Source: BJGN01 sp041159865 (GTDB lineage: Bacteria > Bacteroidota > Bacteroidia > Chitinophagales > Saprospiraceae). Taken from it: a stretch of DNA of 39,749 bases. The position numbers and the translations under genes are program-made. Below, in pieces: positions 1 through 9,000 of the stretch. Each line of letters begins with the position of its first letter. Positions within the stretch are counted from its first letter, which is position 1. The stretch spans positions 1 through 39,749 of the forward strand of contig JBEAXK010000092.1 of the NCBI GenBank assembly GCA_041159865.1. Direction: 5' to 3'. The notes below the pieces were generated by a model. That model had not been told where the DNA came from and did no database searches. It saw only the letters and a list, made by a program, of their open reading frames with translations.

Positions 1-91
1 CACTATGAAACACTAAAAAAAACTAATTTCACATTTTTATATAACAAATCTAATGTGTTTGTTGCTATAATTCAACTAATTAATAAAAAAA

Positions 92-556
92 TTACGAAAA
101 ATCCTTGTTTTTATTAAAAAAAACCTTACAGTTCCACCAATTTTTCTCTAAAATAGCATTATTCTGCGTATAAAACTGAATTGCTGGTGCATTCCAGTCT
201 AATACCTGCCATTTGGCTAACTGGCAATTTTGATTTTTTGCTTCTTCGATAAATGCTTGATATAAAACTTTTCCTATTCCTTTTCCTCTATTTTTTTCTT
301 TGACCACGAAATCTTCCAAATACATCATTTTTCCTTTCCAGGTAGAATAGGTTAAATAATATAATACCATGCCCACTATTTCACCATCTAAATCCGCCAC
401 TATAGATTGAAATACGTTTTCCTTAAAATCGTTTTCATACATGGATAAAGTTGCCGTAAATTCTTTTTCTTCTTTTTCGAAAATGGCTAATTCTCTCACA
501 AGGTCATGAATAAAGGGAAGATCTTTGTCTTCAGCTTTTCTAATTATTAAAGGCAT
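92..556 (-). CDS. GNAT family N-acetyltransferase (SSAT-like)
   Basis: A 154-residue single-domain GNAT protein that would transfer an acetyl group from acetyl-CoA to an amine. The acetyl-CoA pyrophosphate-binding motif A is clear at residues 90-95 (RGKGIG), preceded by the strand MYLEDFVV and followed by a helix, and there is a WNAPAIQFY segment near residue 121-129 typical of the C-terminal half of the fold. The TYSTWKGKMMYLEDF stretch closely resembles spermidine/spermine and thialysine acetyltransferases (SSAT group), so a polyamine or lysine-like amine is the likely substrate; this is inference from motif similarity. It is divergent from the amidohydrolase at 646 and shares with it an upstream region that holds a perfect palindrome (574-588). 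Confidence 0.87.
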   Translation of the reverse strand: MPLIIRKAEDKDLPFIHDLVRELAIFEKEEKEFTATLSMYENDFKENVFQSIVADLDGEIVGMVLYYLTYSTWKGKMMYLEDFVVKEKNRGKGIGKVLYQAFIEEAKNQNCQLAKWQVLDWNAPAIQFYTQNNAILEKNWWNCKVFFNKNKDFS

Positions 557-573
557 ACTGTTTTTTTTTATAC

Positions 574-588
574 ATTAGCTAAGCTAAT
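574..588. promoter_or_regulatory. Perfect 7+1+7 palindrome between divergent genes
   Basis: ATTAGCT-A-AGCTAAT is a perfect inverted repeat of 7-base arms around one central base. It lies in the 89-bp gap between the divergent GNAT gene and the amidohydrolase gene, 18 bp from the GNAT start codon. It has the size and position of a dimeric repressor operator. No regulator is identified; the assignment as an operator is inference. Confidence 0.4.
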
Positions 589-645
589 TTATTTTATTAT
601 TATTTATTAGTTTATTTTTCCACTTCATTTCTATAATTTAAACTT

Positions 646-2358
646 ATGAGGACGTTTTTTAATTATTTTTTTGTGGTTTTTCTTTTTTCTTCTCTTTTGA
701 GTTGTACGAAAGAAAAGATCTATGCAGATATAATTTTTATCAATGGAAATATTTACACAGTTGATTCTCTAATGCCAAAGGCAACTTTCATTGCAGTTAG
801 TAAAAATAGAATTATAGGTGTAGGAGAAAAATTATTAATTAACCATTTTAAAGGGCCTAAAACAGAAATTATAGATTTAAATAATTCTTTCGTTATGCCT
901 GGATTTATCGAAGGGCATGGTCATTTTGGAGGATTCGGAGAAGGGCTTCAAAATTTGAACTTTCTTCGTGCAAAATCATGGAATGAGATTGTTGAAATGG
1001 TTGAAAAAAAGGTGATGACTGCAAAACCTGGAGAATGGATTGTTGGTCGGGGCTGGCATCAGGAAAAATGGGAAAAAATACCAGATAAAAATATTCTGGG
1101 TTATCCTTTTCATGATGAATTAAGTGCAATTTCACCTAATAATCCGGTTTTATTAAGACATGCAAGTGGCCATGCGGTTTTTGCTAATGAAATGGCTATG
1201 AAAGCATCAGGCATTTCCAAAGAGCTACCGAATCCAATGGGGGGTGAAATTGTAAGGGATTCTGATGGAGACGCCATTGGTGTTTTTGAGGAGCGGGCTA
1301 TGAACCTTGTTTCCAGGTCCTATCAGGATTATTTAAAATCGTTAAAACCAGAGGAATTAAAAAAAATATGGTTTGAAGGTCTTGAATTAGCTCAAAAGGA
1401 ATGTCTAAAAAATGGGATTACCTCTTTCCAGGATGCAGGTACCAAGTTAAATGATCTTAATTGGCTTAAAGAATGGGCTGAATCGGGTAAAATGGATATT
1501 CGGTTATGGGCAATGATTAGAGAAAGTTTTGATGATATGAATGGAAAATTGGATGGTTTTCCTTGGATAAATTTAGGTGATAATCATCTTACGGTAAGAG
1601 CTATTAAATCGGAGGTTGATGGGGCATTAGGTGCTTTTGGTGCCTGGTTATTAAAACCCTATGCTGATAAATATGGATTTTCAGGGCAGAATACAACTCC
1701 CTTGGAGGAAGTTGATAAAATTGCAGGTTTAGCTGTAAAACACCAGTTGCAGTTTTGTGTTCATGCCATAGGTGATCGCGCAAATAAAGAGGTGCTTGAT
1801 ATTTTTGAGGAGAGAATAAAATCGATGAACGGAATGGCTTCTCCCCGCTGGAGAATGGAACACGCACAACATTTGGATACACTGGATATTCCAAGGTTTA
1901 AAAAGTGGGGCATTATTGCTTCTATGCAAGGAATTCACTGTACTTCTGACGCTCCATTCGTAGTAAAACGCCTTGGATTTGAAAGATCCCGAACGGGTGC
2001 TTATCCCTGGCGTTCTTTATTAGATAATGGTGCTTTAATTGCTAATGGTACAGATGTGCCCGTTGAAGAAATTGATCCAATTGCTTGTTTCTATGCCTCA
2101 GTAACCAGAAAAAGAGCCGATAATGGTTTTGAATTCTTTCCTGAACAACGTATGTCGAGAAAGGAGGCTATTTCATCATATACCCTTTGGAACGCTTTTG
2201 CTGCCTTTGAAGAAATGGATAAGGGGTCTATTTCTATAGGAAAATTAGCAGATTTTGTTGTCCTTTCAAATGATTTGCTTACTTGTTCAGATGAGGAGAT
2301 ATTGAATACAAAGGTCTTAATGACCGTAGTTGGTGGAGAAATTAAATTCAGAAAATAA
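646..2358 (+). CDS. YtcJ-like amidohydrolase lipoprotein
   Basis: A 570-residue metal-dependent amidohydrolase of the Amidohydro_3/YtcJ group. Residues 1-20 form a lipoprotein signal peptide ending in a LLSC lipobox (Cys20), so the enzyme is probably anchored in the cell envelope. The metal-binding HxH is at H91/H93 (EGHGH), further ligands are H373 (HAIGD) and H406 (MEHAQH), and the late catalytic aspartate is D470 (GTDVP). The substrate is unknown; relatives hydrolyse N-formyl or N-acyl amides and are poorly characterised. Its stop codon is followed directly by the bshB1 ATG, so the two are very likely co-transcribed and translationally coupled, although no functional link to bacillithiol is obvious. 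Confidence 0.88.
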   Translation: MRTFFNYFFVVFLFSSLLSCTKEKIYADIIFINGNIYTVDSLMPKATFIAVSKNRIIGVGEKLLINHFKGPKTEIIDLNNSFVMPGFIEGHGHFGGFGEGLQNLNFLRAKSWNEIVEMVEKKVMTAKPGEWIVGRGWHQEKWEKIPDKNILGYPFHDELSAISPNNPVLLRHASGHAVFANEMAMKASGISKELPNPMGGEIVRDSDGDAIGVFEERAMNLVSRSYQDYLKSLKPEELKKIWFEGLELAQKECLKNGITSFQDAGTKLNDLNWLKEWAESGKMDIRLWAMIRESFDDMNGKLDGFPWINLGDNHLTVRAIKSEVDGALGAFGAWLLKPYADKYGFSGQNTTPLEEVDKIAGLAVKHQLQFCVHAIGDRANKEVLDIFEERIKSMNGMASPRWRMEHAQHLDTLDIPRFKKWGIIASMQGIHCTSDAPFVVKRLGFERSRTGAYPWRSLLDNGALIANGTDVPVEEIDPIACFYASVTRKRADNGFEFFPEQRMSRKEAISSYTLWNAFAAFEEMDKGSISIGKLADFVVLSNDLLTCSDEEILNTKVLMTVVGGEIKFRK

Positions 2359-3090
2359 ATGGAAAATATTGATATTCTTGCATTCGGTGTTCATCCCGAT
2401 GATGTAGAACTGGGTTGTAGTGGCACCTTATTGAAACATATTTCTATGGGTTATAATGTTGGATTAATAGATTTGACCAGAGGAGAATTGGGAACAAGAG
2501 GTACTGCGGAGATCAGAACCAGGGAAGCTAATAATGCGGCTGAAAGGCTTCGAGCAAAGTTTAGGATAAATATGGATATGGCGGATGGTTTTTTTCAGGA
2601 TCATTATGAAAATCAACTTAAATTAATAGAGGTTATTAGAAGGTTCAAACCCTCCATTGTTTTGTTAAATGCTATTAAAGACAGGCATCCCGATCATGGC
2701 AGAGCTGCAAAAATGGTGGCGGATGCTTGCTTTTATTCGGGTTTATCTAAAATTTTAACATCTTTTAATGCAGTGGAACAAGATGCATGGCGGCCTAAAT
2801 ATGTCTATCATTATATTCAGGATTATAATCTAAAACCAGATTTTGTGGTGGACATTACTGAGTACATGGACGAGAAGTTAGCTTTGGTGAAAACATTTAA
2901 ATCTCAATTTTATCTACCTTCTGCTTTGGAGTATAAAGAAGAAAAGGAAACGCCTATTTCAGGTGCTGATTTTTTAGATTTTCTATCTGCAAAAGCCAGA
3001 AGTTATGGCAGAGAAGCTGGATTTACTTATGCTGAGGGGTTTACTACGGTCAGAACGCCAGGTATTCAAAATCTTTTTGATCTTCGATAA
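2359..3090 (+). CDS. bshB1: Bacillithiol biosynthesis deacetylase BshB1
   Basis: A 243-residue PIG-L/LmbE family zinc deacetylase. BshB1 removes the acetyl group from N-acetylglucosaminyl malate to give glucosaminyl malate, the second step of bacillithiol synthesis in the cytoplasm. The zinc-binding HPDD motif is at residues 12-15 (VHPDDVE), and the second zinc histidine is at H113 in RHPDHG (109-114). The early TRGELGTRG segment and the full length match BshB1 rather than other LmbE proteins. It starts immediately after the stop of the amidohydrolase (TAA then ATG with no gap). bshA and bshC are not in this window. Confidence 0.92.
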   Translation: MENIDILAFGVHPDDVELGCSGTLLKHISMGYNVGLIDLTRGELGTRGTAEIRTREANNAAERLRAKFRINMDMADGFFQDHYENQLKLIEVIRRFKPSIVLLNAIKDRHPDHGRAAKMVADACFYSGLSKILTSFNAVEQDAWRPKYVYHYIQDYNLKPDFVVDITEYMDEKLALVKTFKSQFYLPSALEYKEEKETPISGADFLDFLSAKARSYGREAGFTYAEGFTTVRTPGIQNLFDLR

Positions 3091-3113
3091 TAAAAAATGG
3101 TGTCAGGATGAAG

Positions 3114-3145
3114 AAAAAAGGCTGCCTTTCAGGAAAAGCTTTTTT
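3114..3145 (+). terminator. Possible weak terminator after bshB1
   Basis: AAAAAAGGCT pairs with AGCTTTTTT apart from one bulged G, with a small inner CCT/AGG stem. It ends in a run of T and lies 24 bp after the bshB1 stop in the gap before the convergent M42 peptidase gene. The stem is mostly A-T, so terminator activity is uncertain. Confidence 0.35.
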
Positions 3146-3218
3146 AAAAACTAATCACAATTTGTGTATTATAAATCAGTTGTCTTTTACCAAAAAACAG
3201 AAGTCAGGTGCTTTAGGC

Positions 3219-4298
3219 CTAAAAATATTTGAAATTATGATTGTGTTCTAATTTAAGAAGACTTTGATATATTAATAAAATCACATTTTCAACATCTTCA
3301 ATATGCGCCATTTCAACGGTTGTGTGCATGTATCTCAAAGGCAGAGAGATGAGTGCAGAGGGTACGCCTCCATTTGAATAAGCAATGGCGTCGGTGTCGG
3401 TTCCTGTCATTCTGGAAGAGGCTTGTCTTTGAATAGGGATATTATTTTCTTCAGCTGCCTGAATAATTAATTTCAATAACTTGTTGTGAACAGCGGGTGC
3501 ATAAGTAACAGATGGTCCTTGTCCAGATTGTACGTCACCTAGTTTTTTCTTATTCATTAGCGGGGTATGTGTATCATGCGTTACATCCGTAATAATAGCC
3601 ACGTGAGGCTTGATGGTCTGCGCAATCATCTCAGCTCCTCTCAGACCAATTTCCTCTTGAACGGAATTGACCACATATAAAGAAAATGGAAGTTTTATAT
3701 TATTTTCTTTTATTAGTCTGGCTACCTCAGCGATACAAAACCCCCCGATGCGATTATCAAGAGCACGTCCAACATAATAACGGTTATTAAGCACACTCAT
3801 TTCGTCTTCATAGGTAATGACACAACCCACATGAATACCCATTTCTAACACCTCTTCTTTGTTTTTTGCCCCAACGTCGATGAAAATATTATCTAATTTT
3901 GGGGAAAGATTTGCTTCCTCACCATGCCTGGTATGAATGGCTGGCCATCCAAAAACGCCTTTTATAAAACCTTTTTCAGTATGAATATTTACTTTTTTAG
4001 AAGGAGCGATAATATGATCAGAGCCACCATTTCTAATTACTTGAAGGAATCCTTCTGGCGAAATATAATTTACAAACCATGAAATTTCATCAGCATGACC
4101 TTCTATCATAACCCGAAAATCGCTTCCAGGATTAATTACACCGTAAGCGGTTCCATAATTATCTATGAAAGATTCATCTACATAAGGCTCTATATATTTA
4201 AGCCATAATTTTTGACCTTCAGATTCAAAACCGGTAGGAGATGCGTTATTTAAATATTCTTTCAAAAACGCATTGGAACTTTCCAAAATAATTGACAT
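3219..4298 (-). CDS. M42 family metallo-aminopeptidase
   Basis: A 359-residue dinuclear metal aminopeptidase of family M42 (glutamyl aminopeptidase / PepA-like TET peptidases), which removes N-terminal residues from peptides in the cytoplasm. The metal-site residues are all visible: H68 and D70 (GHADE), bridging D181 (ALDNRIGG), the catalytic glutamate pair E215-E216 (VQEEIGLRG), D238 (ITDVTHD) and H325 (RYMHTTVE). The length is usual for the family. It lies 54 bp downstream of pyrE on the same strand and has its own -7-like element in that gap (4337-4344), so it may be transcribed both with and without pyrE. Confidence 0.92.
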   Translation of the reverse strand: MSIILESSNAFLKEYLNNASPTGFESEGQKLWLKYIEPYVDESFIDNYGTAYGVINPGSDFRVMIEGHADEISWFVNYISPEGFLQVIRNGGSDHIIAPSKKVNIHTEKGFIKGVFGWPAIHTRHGEEANLSPKLDNIFIDVGAKNKEEVLEMGIHVGCVITYEDEMSVLNNRYYVGRALDNRIGGFCIAEVARLIKENNIKLPFSLYVVNSVQEEIGLRGAEMIAQTIKPHVAIITDVTHDTHTPLMNKKKLGDVQSGQGPSVTYAPAVHNKLLKLIIQAAEENNIPIQRQASSRMTGTDTDAIAYSNGGVPSALISLPLRYMHTTVEMAHIEDVENVILLIYQSLLKLEHNHNFKYF

Positions 4299-4336
4299 GG
4301 TATTTAGGCAAAAAGGTGAACTATAAAAATAATCTG

Positions 4337-4344
4337 CAAATGTA
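4337..4344 (-). promoter_or_regulatory. -7 promoter element for the M42 peptidase
   Basis: On the minus strand this reads TACATTTG, an exact match to the Bacteroidota -7 consensus TAnnTTTG, 38 bp upstream of the M42 start. A convincing -33 TTG at the expected spacing is not seen, so only the -7 box supports it. Confidence 0.45.
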
Positions 4345-4352
4345 GGAAATTT

Positions 4353-5009
4353 CTATTTTAGTTTAGACTGTTTTTTTATAAATGTATCACTCCATTTTTC
4401 AGGATTAACAGCCCAGTCTTTTAAAATTTCAGCTTCCTTTTCTTGAATATAATTTAATTTGGTAGCCTCATCCAGTAAAACAGGATAGCTACTCAATGTA
4501 ATTAAGGGACAATTTTCCCGGGTAAATGCTTCGGTGGCTATTGGAAAACCATAGGTAAAAAGTGCAAGTACCCCAACAACCTCTAAATTTGCTTCTCTGG
4601 CTGCTCTGACCGCTTGCAAACTACTTCCTCCTGTGGAAATAAGATCTTCTATTAATAAAATTTTGGATCCAGGGACAATTTCTCCTTCTATTTGATTTTG
4701 TCGACCATGAGATTTAGGTCTTTCTCTGATGTATAAAAATGGCAAATTCAGAGCATCTGCTAGTAATGTACCGTGGGGAATACCAGCAGTAGCCACACCA
4801 GCAATTCTATCAAATACTGGGAATAAACCAGATGCTTTTATTAGACTATTTTTTAGAAAAGTCCTGACATTGGGGTGTGAAAGGCTGATTCGATTATCAC
4901 AATATATAGGAGACCTCAAACCTGATGCCCAGGTAAATGGTTTTTGAGGATTCAATTTAATTGCGTTTATTTGCAACAAATATTTGGCTACTTCGCTGGC
5001 TATTTCCAT
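4353..5009 (-). CDS. pyrE: Orotate phosphoribosyltransferase
   Basis: A 218-residue type I phosphoribosyltransferase that joins orotate and PRPP to make OMP in de novo pyrimidine synthesis. The PRPP-binding loop is at residues 118-130 (LLIEDLISTGGSS). The N-terminal segment FTWASGLRSPIYCDNR (25-40) is the standard orotate-binding region, and RERPKSHGR (95-103) is the flexible catalytic loop. The start at 5009 gives the usual N-terminus. Only 19 bp separate its ATG from that of the divergent NUDIX gene, so its promoter must reach into the neighbouring coding sequence. Confidence 0.95.
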   Translation of the reverse strand: MEIASEVAKYLLQINAIKLNPQKPFTWASGLRSPIYCDNRISLSHPNVRTFLKNSLIKASGLFPVFDRIAGVATAGIPHGTLLADALNLPFLYIRERPKSHGRQNQIEGEIVPGSKILLIEDLISTGGSSLQAVRAAREANLEVVGVLALFTYGFPIATEAFTRENCPLITLSSYPVLLDEATKLNYIQEKEAEILKDWAVNPEKWSDTFIKKQSKLK

Positions 5010-5028
5010 TCCTGTTTAAACTTATTTT

Positions 5029-5661
5029 ATGCAAACTTACAAAATCTATATCAACGAACGGCCATTGATTTTAGCGGAAGGAAATAATATTTTAGATTTT
5101 CCTCCTGTCCCTGAAACACATTTATTGAGTCTTTATCAAGGTAATAAACGATTTCTATTAAACTATGTTGATGCTTTAGAAAAAGGGGGGCGTTTTGATT
5201 CTATTACCCTTTTTTATCCGGATTTTGATAAAATGAAGGCTGATTTTCAGTCTCTATTTGAAGTTATTGTAGCGGCAGGAGGCTGTGTTTTCAATTCAAA
5301 GGGTGAGTTATTAGTTATATATAGAAGAAAAAGCTGGGATTTGCCAAAAGGTAAAATGGATCCAGGCGAAACTCCTGAAATGGCTGCCGTAAGGGAGGTT
5401 CAAGAAGAAACGGGTGTTTATAATCTTTCTGTTTCTTATGAAATTTCCCAGACATGGCATACATACAGGCAAAAAAAACGAATCTTAAAGCATACTTATT
5501 GGTATGATATGACAACGCCCGATTCTAACTTAATCCCTCAGTTTGAAGAAGATATTGAAGAGGCTCGCTGGGTTAATCCGATTGAATTTTTGAATGACGA
5601 TTCGTTTAAAATGTATGGAAATATTAGGGAATTAGTGGAGGACTGTTTAAAATTGAGATAA
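5029..5661 (+). CDS. NUDIX hydrolase
   Basis: A 210-residue protein with a complete Nudix box at residues 108-130: G108, E114, R122-E123 and E126-E127 with the closing TGV, matching GX5EX7REUXEEXGU. The first 75 or so residues form an extra N-terminal domain seen in Bacteroidota NUDIX proteins, so this is not a minimal MutT. Substrate cannot be told from sequence; it should cleave a nucleoside diphosphate linked to another group, in the cytoplasm. It is divergent from pyrE with a 19-bp gap and is followed 43 bp later by the ferredoxin gene, which appears to have its own promoter. Confidence 0.9.
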   Translation: MQTYKIYINERPLILAEGNNILDFPPVPETHLLSLYQGNKRFLLNYVDALEKGGRFDSITLFYPDFDKMKADFQSLFEVIVAAGGCVFNSKGELLVIYRRKSWDLPKGKMDPGETPEMAAVREVQEETGVYNLSVSYEISQTWHTYRQKKRILKHTYWYDMTTPDSNLIPQFEEDIEEARWVNPIEFLNDDSFKMYGNIRELVEDCLKLR

Positions 5662-5684
5662 ATAGAGGTATTATATTATTTTTG
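5653..5684 (+). promoter_or_regulatory. Bacteroidota-type promoter of the ferredoxin gene
   Basis: TTG at 5653-5655, a 21-bp spacer, then TATTTTTG at 5677-5684, which fits the TTTG / TAnnTTTG promoter of this phylum. The -33 box overlaps the end of the NUDIX coding sequence. Transcription would start a few bases before the ATG at 5705, giving a short leader. Confidence 0.6.
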
Positions 5685-5704
5685 TCCGTCAAAAAATTAT
5701 AATC

Positions 5705-6031
5705 ATGGAAAATATTGTGAACATTACCGTTGTGGACAGAAAAGGGGAGGAGCATCTTTTAGAAGGTCCTTTAGATATGAATATGAACTTAATGGAGTTG
5801 TGTAAAGCCTACGAACTTCCAGTTCAGGGTACTTGCGGAGGTATGGCACTTTGCTCTACTTGCCATGTTTATGTTTTATCTGATAGTGAGCTTCCGCAAA
5901 TGGGTGAAGACGAAGAAAATATGCTTGATCAGGCTTTTTTTGTAAAAGATAACTCCCGCTTAGGTTGCCAATTGTATTTAAAACCATATTTAGAAGGCCT
6001 CAAAGTACAATTGGCGCCAGAAGGTAATTAA
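5705..6031 (+). CDS. 2Fe-2S ferredoxin
   Basis: A 108-residue single-domain ferredoxin. The four cluster ligands are C44, C50, C53 (GTCGGMALCSTC) and C88 (LGCQL), the C-x5-C-x2-C pattern of adrenodoxin/ISC-type ferredoxins, acting as a one-electron carrier in the cytoplasm. ISC-type ferredoxins often serve Fe-S assembly or P450-like oxidases; no such partner is nearby, so its role here is open. The gene has its own promoter and ends by overlapping the stop codon of the convergent subtilase gene within TTAA (6028-6031), with no terminator between them. Confidence 0.9.
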   Translation: MENIVNITVVDRKGEEHLLEGPLDMNMNLMELCKAYELPVQGTCGGMALCSTCHVYVLSDSELPQMGEDEENMLDQAFFVKDNSRLGCQLYLKPYLEGLKVQLAPEGN

Positions 6032-9000
6032 GGCTTTTGTATAATCATTGGAAGCGTGGCTTCTTTGTTTTCGGATCTAAAATACCAGAAATAAGTGCCT
6101 GGAGATAACGTTTGGTTTAAATTCACCTGAAAAGGTTGATTCATTACGTTCTCCCAGAGGAAGTTGCTAACCTCCTTCCCTTCACCATTTAATAATCTTC
6201 CAGTTAGAACGGTTCGTTTTTTGAAATTTGGTTGGATATTAAAGAAACCTGAATTTGGATTCGGGTAGAGGGTTATCGTACCAGAAGGCATGATAATTTC
6301 TTGGTTTGGTGTGGATGTACCTGTGATGTTTATATAACCAAGGGTTAAAATCTGACAACCTTCAGTTGTGTTTCCTGAAAAACTGATTCCATACTCTCCA
6401 GGTGTTTTATATTCATTGGTTGGATTTAGCTCCGTACTTATATTTCCATCGCCAAAATTCCAATTTACCTGAGAACTACCTGGAGCAGTTCCTTTAAAGT
6501 TGATAGTAGCTTTACCATTTACTAGTGGAAAACTACCTGTGTTTGGAGAAAATCCTATGGTTAAATTGGAAGTGGAGGGAATAACTTTTGTACTTACCGC
6601 CGACCTACCGCAAGCTGAAGCATATTCAATTTGCCAGTTATAAAAGTATGGATAAATTTTAGGGTTCGTATTATCAGAATATACGATATCAAGAATACCT
6701 GCAATTCTGTATGGAAACGCAGACATGGTGGAGGTTATAGCCATTCCTTTCCCTAATGATCGTTCCAGTTTGTATCCATTTCCTGGGGTAACGTTAAAGT
6801 TTAAAACGATTATATTTTCACCAATCTTTGGAAGATTAACGATTTTTTGTTGAATTTTACCATCCGGTGATCGTAATATAAATCCCCTTGGACCAACAGA
6901 TTCAGCGAAAACGGTTACTTGTTTTAAAATAAATGGTGCCAGACAATTAAAAACAAGTCCACCTGATGTTTCGGAAAATGTTTTTTCACCTTGATCTGGA
7001 TCAGTCATGCCTAATTTCTTTAAATAAACGAGCTCTGCAAAAAAAGTAGTATCAGAACTTAATAAGCCCGTTTGAAAAACCTTTCCTTTGGTAATCTGGC
7101 TTCCTTCATATTCCTTGTTAAACCATCTGATTTCCTCATTTTCATTTTCTTTTGCTCTAAGAATAGCTTTTGTATTGCGACAAATGACAGAGGCATCAGC
7201 TGTGGCCACGGGTAAAATTGGTTCAGATGTGACCAGTACGGGTATCTTTAAGTAATTATCTAAAAAACGTAAATCTGCTGTTCCATTGGGTAATTCTAAG
7301 CCAAATTGTATATCATATTTTCCTGAAGGTAAATCAATAGAAGATAAAATAATTTCCATTCGCTGGCCTGGTAAAAGCATACCAGTCCAGGGAACTGTTT
7401 TTAAGAGAACTCCTGAAGACGCATTTTTTAAAATGATATTAAATTTAGAAACAGGAACCGTACCGGCATGTTCTATTGTCAGAGTTCCCCTGAATTGATT
7501 ACCACAATTTTCTGTTCTTGTTTTTACATCCAAAAGGGTCACATCCTGAGGGCTTTTTATTGGCTGAGAGGGTATTAAACCCTGTGAACGCAAAAGGTCA
7601 AAAGCCGCTTTCACATCAATCAGTCCTCTGCCGTATTTATTATCCTCCCCTATAACACCTAAATCACTGGCAGATTCATAAAGTGCCTGTACAATTTTAA
7701 TAGGAGAAACATTTGGGTATGCTTCTTTTAAAAGTAATATAGCTCCTGTAACATGAGGTGCTGCCATTGAAGTTCCTGAAAGTGAACCGTAAGCATTTCC
7801 ATTTATGGCACTTCTGATTTCCTGGCCAGGTGCAACAACTTCAGGTTTAATTCCCAGTGGTTCATTATTAGGCAAACAAACGGAAGGGCCACTTCCAGAA
7901 AAGGAAGTAACAGGAAATCCTGAAATTTTAGCATTAACAGCACCTACGGAAAAGGGCATGACCAAATCGTTGGCAACAACAGCAGGAAAACTAACCGTTA
8001 AGGAATCTGGTCCTTCATTTCCTGATGAAAACACAATGGCAACCCCTGCATTTTGCATTGTGGTGAAAATATTCAGATAGGCAGAAGTAAAACAACTGGA
8101 AACATTAAATTTTCCTGGAGGACTTCCCCAAGAATTATTGATAACATCGGGTATATCAGAACTTGTGCTATTATTTCTATCTGGATTTAAAGCCCATTGC
8201 ATACCTCCAATAGCATCGGACTGTGTTGCATTTTTTAATTTACACTCTGTACCATCTGCATTTTTTAAGGACAAAGGAACTCCCATCCATTGTGCATTGA
8301 ATGCAACTCCGATGGTATCACGCGTCATTCTATCCAAACCAGCGACTATTCCTGCAACGTGTGTACCATGTTCGGAGCAAAAATCTTGTGTCTCTAAACT
8401 TGTATAAGCCTGAGAAAGAGGCACATGATTATATAAGAACTGATTTCTTAAAGCTGGATGCAGATTATCCTGTCCATTATCTATAATTAAAACTTTTCTC
8501 CCATATCCAGTATATCCTAGTTTCCATAGGGCAGGTGCATTTATGGCAGTCAGACCAATTTCCTTTCCGTTTGGAACAAAGCTTGTTTTTTTAATATTTC
8601 CTTGGTGATGGGATACTAATTCTGCATCTTTTTCTATGCCAGCAACTTCAGGGTTTTTAAGTAAGATTTCAATTAAAGAGGCCTGTGCCTCAAGAGAAAT
8701 TATATTGGAAATCCAAAATTTCTTTATACTACCAGCTGTTAAAAAAGGAGAATTTGATATTTCTGAGATTAGTTTTTCCTGTGTTCTCTCCGCTTTTAAC
8801 TGAAGAGCCTCTAAAAGTGTTTTTACCTGTAAATCTCTCGTGGGTAAAGATCTAAGTACTTGATCTTGAAGTGATTTTACGTCAACCTGATCTTTTAAAA
8901 GAATGATTATCTTGTGTTTTTGATTCAAGCTGCTATTTTTCAAGTCGAAGGCAAGTTCAGGACTCAATTTCCCCTCTTCCACTTCCTGTCCTTTTATAGT

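Noticed and set aside
3091..3218. Possible small gene or RNA between bshB1 and the M42 peptidase gene
   Set aside because: Only a weak A-T-rich hairpin is present. No start codon with a meaningful frame or promoter box was found.
8138..8407. Open frame of 89 codons on the plus strand inside the subtilase gene
   Set aside because: It lies opposite the conserved catalytic domain and has no promoter or recognisable product. It is a shadow of the real gene, as are the other short frames lying opposite or within larger genes.
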